This document shows, one piece after another, positions 1 through 5,145 of a stretch of DNA of 5,145 bases. Numbering within the stretch: the stretch's first letter is position 1; the number at the start of each line of letters is the position of its first letter. The position numbers and the translations under genes were made by a program. The notes under the pieces are model-generated. The model was not told the origin of the DNA. It worked only from the letters and a program-made list of their open reading frames with translations, and did no database searches. This DNA comes from an uncultured Planctomycetaceae bacterium (GTDB lineage: Bacteria > Planctomycetota > Planctomycetia > Pirellulales > Thermoguttaceae), in contig CAMZHY010000293.1 in NCBI GenBank assembly GCA_947307005.1, positions 1 to 5,145 of the forward strand, read 5' to 3'.

Positions 1-201
1 AACGTGTTGCCCGAGTATCAGATGTCTGGATTGGGACTTGTCCTCCTCAATGCTCTTGTTCCTAAAGCTGTTTCGTGCGGCGTTCAAGAAGCGGAGTTTT
101 CTTGGGTGTTAGAGTCGAATCAGTATTCGCGTGGAAGTTTAGAGAAGGGCGGCGCGATACGTAATAAAGTCTACCGCGTCTACGACCGACCGCTCAACTA
201 A
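1..201 (+). CDS. GNAT-family acyltransferase, C-terminal fragment (5' end outside window)
   Basis: The reading frame is open from base 1 and ends at TAA 199-201, giving 66 residues. Only the end of a longer protein is present: the GTG at position 4 is an internal valine codon, because the fragment aligns to the last 65 or so residues of the 378-residue protein downstream. Shared features are VLPEY, then Q-M-S-G-L-G, which fits the Q/R-x-x-G-x-G/A acetyl-CoA pyrophosphate-binding loop of GNAT enzymes. A conserved tryptophan follows, and both proteins end in LE-x(2)-GA-x-R-x-K-x-YRVY. By eye about a third of aligned positions are identical, with one gap. The family transfers an acyl group from acyl-CoA to an amine or other acceptor; the acceptor here is unknown. 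The protein is probably cytoplasmic, with no membrane segment visible in this part. The full gene is probably about the length of its neighbour. Confidence 0.75.
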   Translation, partial: NVLPEYQMSGLGLVLLNALVPKAVSCGVQEAEFSWVLESNQYSRGSLEKGGAIRNKVYRVYDRPLN

Positions 202-211
202 TTTTCGATTT

Positions 212-240
212 TTGACAGTTGATTGCTTACATTTCATTCT
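212..240 (+). promoter_or_regulatory. possible sigma70-type promoter before the second GNAT gene
   Basis: A perfect -35 hexamer TTGACA lies at 212-217. With a 17-bp spacer the -10 position is CATTCT (235-240), which matches TATAAT at only three of six positions. The site is in the AT-rich gap between the two GNAT genes, about 100 bp before the likely ATG at 339. The good -35 and poor -10 make this weak. The rest of the 202-338 gap holds a T7 run at 243-249 without a convincing stem before it, and nothing else I can name. Confidence 0.25.
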
Positions 241-338
241 CGTTTTTTTGAGTTTGCATTCTCCTGCGTCGCTTGCCGTTTTCATTTGAAATAAAACTTG
301 AACGTTTGGAGAAACTGCGTTGCGGATTATTGCCAGCC

Positions 339-1475
339 ATGGAAATTATAAGAGTCACAACCGCGCGAGATAGGGAAAGATTTATCACTTTACCCAAAAA
401 GATTTATAAGAACGATCCTAATTGGACGGTTCAGTTTGATTTCCAAATTCGTGAAAAGCTCGATCGCAAAAAAAATCCATTCTTCCGGCATGGATGGGCG
501 CAAGAATTTATTGCAGTTGAAGGAGACGAAACTGTTGGACGCATTTTGGTTTCTGACGACGACCGTTTCAATTCTGAAAACAATTGCAATGTCGGAATGT
601 TCGGCTTTTATGAGTCAGTTAATGATCAGAATGTGGCGAACGCCCTCTTGGACGAAGGCGCCCGCGTTCTAAAAGAAGAACGGAAGCGTGATTCATTCTT
701 TGGACCGGTTGAGTTTTCGACGAACTATGAATATGCGCTTCTTGTCGAAGGATTTGACACTCCTCCCAAGGTTATGATGACGTATAACCCCGAGTATTAT
801 AAAACGCTTTTTGAAACTTGGGGACTAGAAAAGAATCGCGATCTTTTTTCGTGGTATTTTGATCGTTCGGCCCTTTTTGCAGACAATTGGCGGCCTATTA
901 CAGAACGGCTTCGAAACCGTTATGGCTTTAGCGTTCGTCCATTTTCAATTAAGAACTTCTCAGACGACGTCGACAAATGCATGAAGGTTTATGATCATGC
1001 GCGATCTGAATGGTGGTGGGGTAGCGTTTCTCTCACAGCCGAAGAGATACGCGCCTATGCCGCTCAGTTGCGCATGATTGCTTCACCCCAGATGGTGCTG
1101 TTAGCGGAAGATTCAAACGGGAAACCGATTGGTTTTTCCATAACGATTCCAGACCTCAACGAAGCTGCGCGTCCTTTAAAAGGAAGCCTTTCTTGGTTTG
1201 GAATTCCTTATCTTGGCGTATTGAGGTTGAAGTATCGACTTCAACACACCAAGGGCGCGCGTTTGATTGTTCTTTGCGTCTTGCCGGAGTATCGTCGAAA
1301 AGGAGTCGCAGAAAGTCTTATTCTTCGCACGTTCGATTACGGATACTATAAAAAAAGATATGACAACGCGGAACTTGGCTGGACAGACGAAAACAACGAT
1401 AAAATATCGCATGTTCTCGAACGCGTTGGCGCTAAACGTTTTAAGCGTTATCGGGTTTATCAAAAGAAGTTGTAG
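339..1475 (+). CDS. GNAT-superfamily N-acetyltransferase-like protein, 378 aa
   Basis: This is a predicted acyl-CoA-dependent acyltransferase with unknown acceptor. It matches a recognisable family of about 380 residues that pairs an N-terminal conserved region with a C-terminal GNAT domain. Counting from the ATG, visible family marks are LP-x(2)-IY-x-NDPNW (about 18-29), KNPFF-x-H (45-51), FGFYES, GP-x(3)-STNYE (122-131), LVEGFD-x-PP and YNPEYY (149-154). The C-terminal acetyl-CoA loop is VLPEY followed by R-R-K-G-V-A (about 314-324), fitting R-x-x-G-x-A. No signal peptide or clear membrane helix is seen. The frame can be extended to a TTG at 273, but the extra 22 residues carry no recognisable homology and family similarity begins at MEIIRV, so ATG 339 is preferred. 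Neither start has a good Shine-Dalgarno sequence. The C-terminus is paralogous to the fragment at 1-201. Confidence is high for the family and low for the substrate. Confidence 0.82.
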   Translation: MEIIRVTTARDRERFITLPKKIYKNDPNWTVQFDFQIREKLDRKKNPFFRHGWAQEFIAVEGDETVGRILVSDDDRFNSENNCNVGMFGFYESVNDQNVANALLDEGARVLKEERKRDSFFGPVEFSTNYEYALLVEGFDTPPKVMMTYNPEYYKTLFETWGLEKNRDLFSWYFDRSALFADNWRPITERLRNRYGFSVRPFSIKNFSDDVDKCMKVYDHARSEWWWGSVSLTAEEIRAYAAQLRMIASPQMVLLAEDSNGKPIGFSITIPDLNEAARPLKGSLSWFGIPYLGVLRLKYRLQHTKGARLIVLCVLPEYRRKGVAESLILRTFDYGYYKKRYDNAELGWTDENNDKISHVLERVGAKRFKRYRVYQKKL

Positions 1476-1556
1476 ACTGATCTTGTCACGATGTGTTTTT
1501 ATCCGGCAATCTTCGGTTGTTATGCGGGTTGTTTTCCATCTTGACAGAGTCGACGC

Positions 1557-1583
1557 TTGAATTCCTCTTAGTTTTTTAATAAT
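1557..1583 (+). promoter_or_regulatory. weak promoter candidate before the TIM-barrel gene
   Basis: TTGAAT (1557-1562) and AATAAT (1578-1583, five of six to TATAAT) are separated by a short 15-bp spacer, about 60 bp before the GTG start. A better -35 (TTGACA, 1541-1546) lies just upstream but has no acceptable -10 at 16-18 bp. The rest of the 1476-1642 gap contains a T6 run at 1572-1577 with no clear stem before it, and a small GGCG/CGCC hairpin (1593-1608) that could sit in the leader. A transcription start between the GNAT and TIM-barrel genes is plausible because the gap is 167 bp, but the exact site is uncertain. Confidence 0.2.
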
Positions 1584-1631
1584 TATTTGACGGGCGGAAG
1601 CTAGCGCCTTAATCGTTCACTCTATTTTTCA

Positions 1632-1636
1632 AGAGG
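1632..1636 (+). promoter_or_regulatory. Shine-Dalgarno site deciding the GTG start at 1643
   Basis: AGAGG lies six bases before GTG 1643-1645, an ideal spacing. This supports the non-ATG start, and the protein then opens with GKIGIGLNLE, the expected first strand of a TIM barrel. Confidence 0.65.
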
Positions 1637-1642
1637 ATAAAC

Positions 1643-2473
1643 GTGGGGAAAATTGGAATAGGTCTCAATCTTGAAGCGGTAAGAACTTCGCATAAATCTT
1701 TTGAACAGGGCGTCGCTTTTGCCGCAGAACTTGGCTACGAATATATCGAGCCGATGGTGCACTGGGGACGTGAGCTTTTAAGTGAAGCTCGTTATTTCCA
1801 CAGCGTGTCTATGCTGGACGATCCTTTCAGAATCCGTGACGCTGTTGAGAAGTATGGACTGAAACTTTCCGCTTTTTCTTCGCACAGCCAGTTGTCGAAG
1901 CCTGAAATTGCCGTCGAGTATCTCAAACAGGCGGCGCGTTTTGCCAAAGAAGCTGGCGCGCCCATTATCAACACCCATGAAGGACACAAACAGACGTGGA
2001 CGTCGCCTGAAGAAGATTATGTTTTGATTAAATATTCAATCAAGGAGGCTGCAAAGGTTTGTGAACCGAGGGGAATTAAAATAGGTTTAGAGACGCACCA
2101 GACGTATTCTCTCACTGTCGAGGGATATGATCGTATCTTGAATTTAGTTGATTCGCCCGCTATTGGCGCGAATTTTGATACGGGAAACGCCTATCTGGGG
2201 GGATTAGATCCTTGCGAGTGGCTTGAACATGTGAAACTCCGCGTGATTCATATGCACGCAAAAGATATTTCTTTCGAGCAATCGGAAGCCGAACGCGGTA
2301 AGGTTATGGGGACCGCCGTCGGCTGCGCTTGCGGCGACGGGATGGTTGATTGGCCGCGAATCGTTTCGATTCTCCGAAGCGTCCCTCAAGACGTCGTAAT
2401 GAGTGTTGAATGTGGGACGATGGATCAAGCGGCGCGTTCTATCGAGTATCTTCGAAAGCTCGTTAATTCATGA
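1643..2473 (+). CDS. sugar phosphate isomerase/epimerase-like TIM-barrel protein, 276 aa
   Basis: This belongs to the xylose isomerase-like TIM-barrel superfamily (AP endonuclease 2 type), which includes ketose 3-epimerases, hydroxypyruvate isomerase, inosose dehydratase and related enzymes. These use a divalent metal to shift a carbonyl or epimerise a sugar or polyol. The expected metal ligands are visible: E150 in GLETHQ, D179 in NFDTGN, H205 in HMHAKD and E256 in SVECG. E36 (YIEP) ends the second barrel strand. The segment GTAVGCACGDGMVDW (about 223-237) is the usual loop before the last helices, here with a Cys-x-Cys. Length is normal for the family and there is no signal peptide, so it should be cytoplasmic. 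It starts at GTG with a good ribosome site. The oxidoreductase gene follows after 88 bp on the same strand, suggesting a shared carbohydrate or inositol-type pathway. The exact reaction cannot be assigned. Confidence 0.87.
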   Translation: MGKIGIGLNLEAVRTSHKSFEQGVAFAAELGYEYIEPMVHWGRELLSEARYFHSVSMLDDPFRIRDAVEKYGLKLSAFSSHSQLSKPEIAVEYLKQAARFAKEAGAPIINTHEGHKQTWTSPEEDYVLIKYSIKEAAKVCEPRGIKIGLETHQTYSLTVEGYDRILNLVDSPAIGANFDTGNAYLGGLDPCEWLEHVKLRVIHMHAKDISFEQSEAERGKVMGTAVGCACGDGMVDWPRIVSILRSVPQDVVMSVECGTMDQAARSIEYLRKLVNS

Positions 2474-2551
2474 AAACGCGTTGAGATTCTTTCATAAATA
2501 GCGTCTAACGCCGTTTTATTCTGGTTAATAGGATTAGTCCACCATACAAGA

Positions 2552-2559
2552 GAGGTGAT
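2552..2559 (+). promoter_or_regulatory. extended Shine-Dalgarno site for the oxidoreductase gene
   Basis: GAGGTGAT, continuing with C at 2560, is complementary over about nine contiguous bases to the usual bacterial 16S rRNA 3' tail. The GAGG core is six bases before ATG 2562. This is the strongest ribosome site in the window and fixes the start, which also places the twin-arginine motif at the expected distance from the N-terminus. Confidence 0.7.
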
Positions 2560-2561
2560 CA

Positions 2562-3878
2562 ATGAATTCTAAGAGCGTAGGAAGGCGAGACTTCTTGAAA
2601 TCCATGTCGGTTGCCGTGTTATCTGGCGTCGCCGCGCCTACTTTAGTTTCCCGTCGCGCCCTTGCCGACGGGGTAACTCCAGGCGCTAACGAGCGCATTG
2701 GCGTCGCTGGTATCGGCGTAGGACGTCGCGGATCGGAAATTTTTACCGAGGCTGCGAGCAATCCGAAAACGCAACCGATTTGCGTCGCCGACGTATGGCT
2801 TCCCCGCGCTGAAGCCGTCGCCCAAAAAAATGGTTGCGAAATTGCCTATCAGGATTACCGGCGCGTACTTGAACGTAAAGACGTTGACGCGATTACGACT
2901 GCGACGCCTGAACATTGGCGTGGACTTGTTTGTATTAACGCGTGCCTTGCCGGCAAACACGTTTACGGAGAGAAACCAATTACCCTCACGATTAATGAGG
3001 GTAAACTCATGGAAAAAGCGGCGCGGCGAAATAACGTCGTTTTCCAGACGGGAAGCCAACAGCGTTCAATGCGGGAGAATTACCTAGGATGTGAATTTAT
3101 CCGAAACGGCGGACTTGGTGAGATCAAAGAAGTTATTGCGGCAAACTATGAAAGTCCGTGGCTCTGTAATTTGCCCGAACAGCCTGTTCCCGAAGGGCTG
3201 GATTGGGAGACGTGGTGCGGTCCTACCCCGCTTGTTCCTTATAACATTGATCTCTTTACTCCTCGCGCCAAGCCGGGGTGGCTCTCTTTCCGACCATATT
3301 CCGGCGGTGAAATGACCGGCTGGGGAACGCATGGTTTTGATCAGATTCAATGCGCGCTCGGCATGGATTTAACAGGTCCTGTTGAGATTAAAGTTGAGGA
3401 AGGCGACGGAAAACTTGAGCCGCCGATATATTCAGAAGCCGAGACCGCGGATCGCGGTAACAAAATTTGCTCTAGACCGCGTCTTTCGTATACTTACGCC
3501 AATGGAATCACTGTAAGACTCGGTGAAGCCAATCGAGGCGGTGGAATTTTCGTTGGTGAAAAAGGTAAGATGGAGATTTTCCGAGGACGCATAACTTCCA
3601 ATCCGGCGGAAATTGCGGTAGAGGTCCTCAAGGGCGAGAGAAAAAGTCAAAGTCATGTCGACAACTGGCTTTCCTGTATAATCACTGGCGAACGACCTAT
3701 TTCAGATATCGCAATTGGGCGTCGTAGCGCCGCCGTTTGTCATTTGCTCAATATAGCTCGTTATCTTGGTCGTAGCCTTAAATGGGATCCGGAAAATGAA
3801 ATTTTTATCGGCGACGATGAGGCAAATACGTATCTTGATCGTGAGGTGCGGAAGGGATACGAATTGCCTGAAGTGTGA
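2562..3878 (+). CDS. Tat-signal Gfo/Idh/MocA family oxidoreductase, 438 aa
   Basis: This is a predicted NAD(P)-dependent dehydrogenase acting on a sugar, polyol or derivative. Residues 1-35 form a twin-arginine signal: RRDFLK (8-13), a hydrophobic stretch, then a possible ALA cleavage site before D36. The Rossmann domain follows, with strand RIGVAGIGVGRRG (45-57) giving the dinucleotide-binding glycines, an acidic D77 after the second strand, TPEHW (115-119) and the family EKP motif at 137-139, whose lysine is usually catalytic. The C-terminal alpha/beta domain contains GGEMTGWGTHGFD (248-260), with H257 and D260 in the usual substrate-site region. It ends with HVDNWLSCI, IGRRSA, NIARYLGR, WDPENE and DDEAN, a pattern I associate with planctomycetes. 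The length is typical. It is probably exported folded, with cofactor bound, to the periplasm or remains attached to the cytoplasmic membrane. It follows the TIM-barrel gene by 88 bp and may be co-transcribed with it. The substrate is unknown. Confidence 0.92.
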   Translation: MNSKSVGRRDFLKSMSVAVLSGVAAPTLVSRRALADGVTPGANERIGVAGIGVGRRGSEIFTEAASNPKTQPICVADVWLPRAEAVAQKNGCEIAYQDYRRVLERKDVDAITTATPEHWRGLVCINACLAGKHVYGEKPITLTINEGKLMEKAARRNNVVFQTGSQQRSMRENYLGCEFIRNGGLGEIKEVIAANYESPWLCNLPEQPVPEGLDWETWCGPTPLVPYNIDLFTPRAKPGWLSFRPYSGGEMTGWGTHGFDQIQCALGMDLTGPVEIKVEEGDGKLEPPIYSEAETADRGNKICSRPRLSYTYANGITVRLGEANRGGGIFVGEKGKMEIFRGRITSNPAEIAVEVLKGERKSQSHVDNWLSCIITGERPISDIAIGRRSAAVCHLLNIARYLGRSLKWDPENEIFIGDDEANTYLDREVRKGYELPEV

Positions 3879-3881
3879 CGT

Positions 3882-3896
3882 CGTCAAAATTTGACG
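3882..3896. repeat. short inverted repeat, 7-bp arms
   Basis: CGTCAAA (3882-3888) and TTTGACG (3890-3896) are perfect inverted arms around a single A. TGACG at 3876-3880 overlaps the oxidoreductase stop codon and also pairs with CGTCA at 3882-3886, so two alternative small palindromes are nested. With a one-base loop it cannot form a full RNA hairpin, so a DNA-binding palindrome or chance are both possible. It sits 3' of both convergent genes, an unusual place for an operator. Confidence 0.4.
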
Positions 3897-3907
3897 GTTC
3901 GGCGTGT

Positions 3908-3942
3908 TCCCTGTCTGCAACTTGTATTCCTGCAGACAGGGA
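3908..3942. terminator. convergent-gap hairpin, probable bidirectional terminator
   Basis: TCCCTGTCTGCA (3908-3919) and TGCAGACAGGGA (3931-3942) form a perfect 12-bp stem with an 11-base loop. It lies 29 bp after the oxidoreductase stop and 6 bp after the glycosyltransferase stop on the opposite strand. This is where a shared terminator would be expected. The stem is followed by CTTTGCTC on the plus strand and by no T tract on the minus strand, so it is not a classic intrinsic terminator. It may act as a transcript-end stabiliser or with other factors. Confidence 0.6.
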
Positions 3943-3948
3943 CTTTGC

Positions 3949-5145
3949 TCATCGGAGAGGTTGTCTTTCTTTAGACGCTTTTGCTTCTGAAATTAATTGT
4001 TTGTAGAGGCTTACATGGCGTTCAATCATTTTTTCGACTGAAAAGTCATTCTCGACTTTTTTTCTTCCGGCTTCTCCCCAAGCTTTGAGCATGGCTCGGT
4101 TTTCTGGTTTAAGTAAACGAATTGTCTCCCTTGACAGGGCAGTTCGACGACGCGTTTCGTCGCCGTCAAACTCTGAAATAAGCAGGCCATTTTCGCCCGT
4201 GACGACTAATTCTCTGTTTCCTGGAATGTCAGAGGCTATGACTGGAACGCCGCAACTTAATGCTTCAAGAATGGAATTGGACTGTCCTTCGTACTCGCTA
4301 CAATTCCAAAGTAGGTCAAAAGCAGGCATAAGTCGTGGAACGTCGTCGCGTTCTCCCAAAAAAATCACGCGATCTCTAAGCTGAAGATCATCTCGGTAAC
4401 GAAGAAGAGCTTCTTTTTCAGGTCCGTCCCCGATAACAATAAGGAAAAAATTCAGAAGAGAGAATTTTAACTGATCGGCCGCCCACAACGCGTCCTGAAT
4501 TCGTTTTTGAGGCCAAAGCCTCGCGACGAGTCCAATAATCCACGGAGATTCTGAGCGTTGTGGCGTATCGGAGATGGCTACTTCCTCAAAAAATGCTTGT
4601 TTGCCAACGGACTCGATAACGCCGTTTGAGGGCAATTCCAATTCGTCAAGAAGGTCTTGTTTCGTAAAGGCGTGACGGTCGGCGGGGATTTCAACAGCGT
4701 TGGGAATAACGACAAACTTTCTTTCAGGTATTCCACGCCGTTTATAAAAGTCAACAATACCCTCGCTATTAACGACGTAGGCGCTAGTTCGAGGTTCCAA
4801 CGCCTTGTCAATCTGCCAGTGTAAAACCCCCTTCCATAAATCAACGCAACGTTCTCCACAAATGACGACCGGAACCTTACAAGCGAACGCTGCCGCCCTG
4901 CCGTAAGAGTTTGCGGCAAAAAGCCAAGTGTGAACAATATCTGGCTTAAAACGTTTGATGGCGTCCTTCAGTTTTCTGTATGTCCGGAACGATATTTTAC
5001 CCCTCTTGCCGATAACTTCGACGGAAATACCCGCCTCTAAGAGCGTCTGCAAATAGGGTCCGCCGCGAGTAAGCAAAACGACCTTGACATCAAACTCATC
5101 CTTCGGCAAGCGTGTTGCCAAGAGCGTCAACTGTTTCTCAGCGCC
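3949..5145 (-). CDS. family 4 glycosyltransferase (GT-B fold), N-terminus outside window
   Basis: This predicted retaining glycosyltransferase moves a sugar from a nucleotide-sugar donor to a growing glycan or lipid acceptor, probably at the inner face of the cytoplasmic membrane. The frame is open to the window edge, giving 398 codons before TGA (3951-3949 on the minus strand). The first residues are GAEKQLTLLATRL, the usual GGAE-x-x-L motif of the first GT-B domain. The TTG at 5130-5128 therefore encodes an internal leucine, and probably only about 10-20 residues are missing. Counting from the window edge, the C-terminal domain shows VARLWPQKR (207-215), GDGPEKEAL (239-247), VIFLGERDDV and the E-x7-E motif EGQSNSILE (286-294), followed by ALSCGVPVIASDIPGNRE. 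These give the donor phosphate-binding and catalytic-region signature. The stretch of about 30 residues around 170-200 between the domains looks like a variable linker insert. The gene converges on the oxidoreductase, so it belongs to a different transcript. Donor and acceptor are unknown. Confidence 0.9.
   Translation of the reverse strand, partial: GAEKQLTLLATRLPKDEFDVKVVLLTRGGPYLQTLLEAGISVEVIGKRGKISFRTYRKLKDAIKRFKPDIVHTWLFAANSYGRAAAFACKVPVVICGERCVDLWKGVLHWQIDKALEPRTSAYVVNSEGIVDFYKRRGIPERKFVVIPNAVEIPADRHAFTKQDLLDELELPSNGVIESVGKQAFFEEVAISDTPQRSESPWIIGLVARLWPQKRIQDALWAADQLKFSLLNFFLIVIGDGPEKEALLRYRDDLQLRDRVIFLGERDDVPRLMPAFDLLWNCSEYEGQSNSILEALSCGVPVIASDIPGNRELVVTGENGLLISEFDGDETRRRTALSRETIRLLKPENRAMLKAWGEAGRKKVENDFSVEKMIERHVSLYKQLISEAKASKERQPLR

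Noticed and set aside
4..6. GTG as the start of a 65-residue protein
   Set aside because: The sequence aligns to the interior of the neighbouring GNAT protein and lacks a ribosome site; it is the tail of a larger gene.
243..249. T7 run as an intrinsic terminator for the first GNAT gene
   Set aside because: No stable stem precedes it; the nearest inverted arms (TCAACT 194-199, AGTTGA 217-222) are short, widely spaced and too far away.
1267..1560. 97-codon plus-strand frame running past the end of the GNAT gene
   Set aside because: Most of it overlaps the GNAT coding frame, and the unique tail has no recognisable features or ribosome site.
2501..2511. GCGT/ACGC mini-hairpin followed by CGTTTTATT between the TIM barrel and the oxidoreductase
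   Set aside because: Four pairs with a three-base loop are too weak to call a terminator or attenuator.
2643..3059. Long open frame (138 codons) on the minus strand
   Set aside because: It lies wholly inside the well-supported oxidoreductase gene, and its translation has no recognisable domain; a coding shadow.
4578..4937. 119-codon minus-strand frame inside the glycosyltransferase
   Set aside because: It overlaps the glycosyltransferase in another frame and shows no family motifs.
5128..5130. TTG as the start of the glycosyltransferase
   Set aside because: The frame continues to the window edge as GAEKQ, completing the conserved GAE motif, so the true start is outside.

Overview
This window reads as ordinary bacterial chromosome, most likely from the Planctomycetota. 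The main evidence is the 438-residue Gfo/Idh/MocA oxidoreductase at 2562-3878. It carries a twin-arginine signal (RRDFLK) and the NERIGVAGIG opening and WDPENE / DDEAN C-terminal signature that I associate with the large planctomycete expansion of this family. A planctomycete-style TIM-barrel isomerase sits directly upstream. Base composition looks moderate rather than GC-rich, which would fit a lower-GC lineage such as host-associated Pirellulales/Thermoguttaceae relatives. That placement is inference only.

Layout on the plus strand: (1) the C-terminal end of a GNAT-type acyltransferase (1-201), cut by the window edge; (2) a 137-bp gap with a possible promoter; (3) a complete GNAT-fold protein (339-1475) whose C-terminus aligns with gene 1, so the two look like tandem paralogues; (4) a 167-bp gap; (5) a sugar phosphate isomerase/epimerase-like TIM barrel (1643-2473); (6) an 88-bp gap; (7) the Tat-signal Gfo/Idh/MocA oxidoreductase (2562-3878). 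A family 4 glycosyltransferase (3949-5145, minus strand) converges on this set and is cut at its N-terminus by the right edge. The 70-bp convergent gap holds two inverted repeats, one of them a perfect 12-bp stem.

The TIM barrel and the oxidoreductase probably form a carbohydrate or polyol pathway pair, one acting by isomerisation/epimerisation and the other by NAD(P)-dependent redox. The substrate cannot be read from sequence. The GNAT pair and the glycosyltransferase have no demonstrated link to that pair; surface glycan or small-molecule modification is possible but unsupported. I found no RNA genes, CRISPR arrays, mobile elements or defence genes, and no convincing undescribed system. The points most worth a second look are the GNAT paralogue pair, the mismatch in predicted location between the isomerase and the oxidoreductase, and the convergent-gap inverted repeats.
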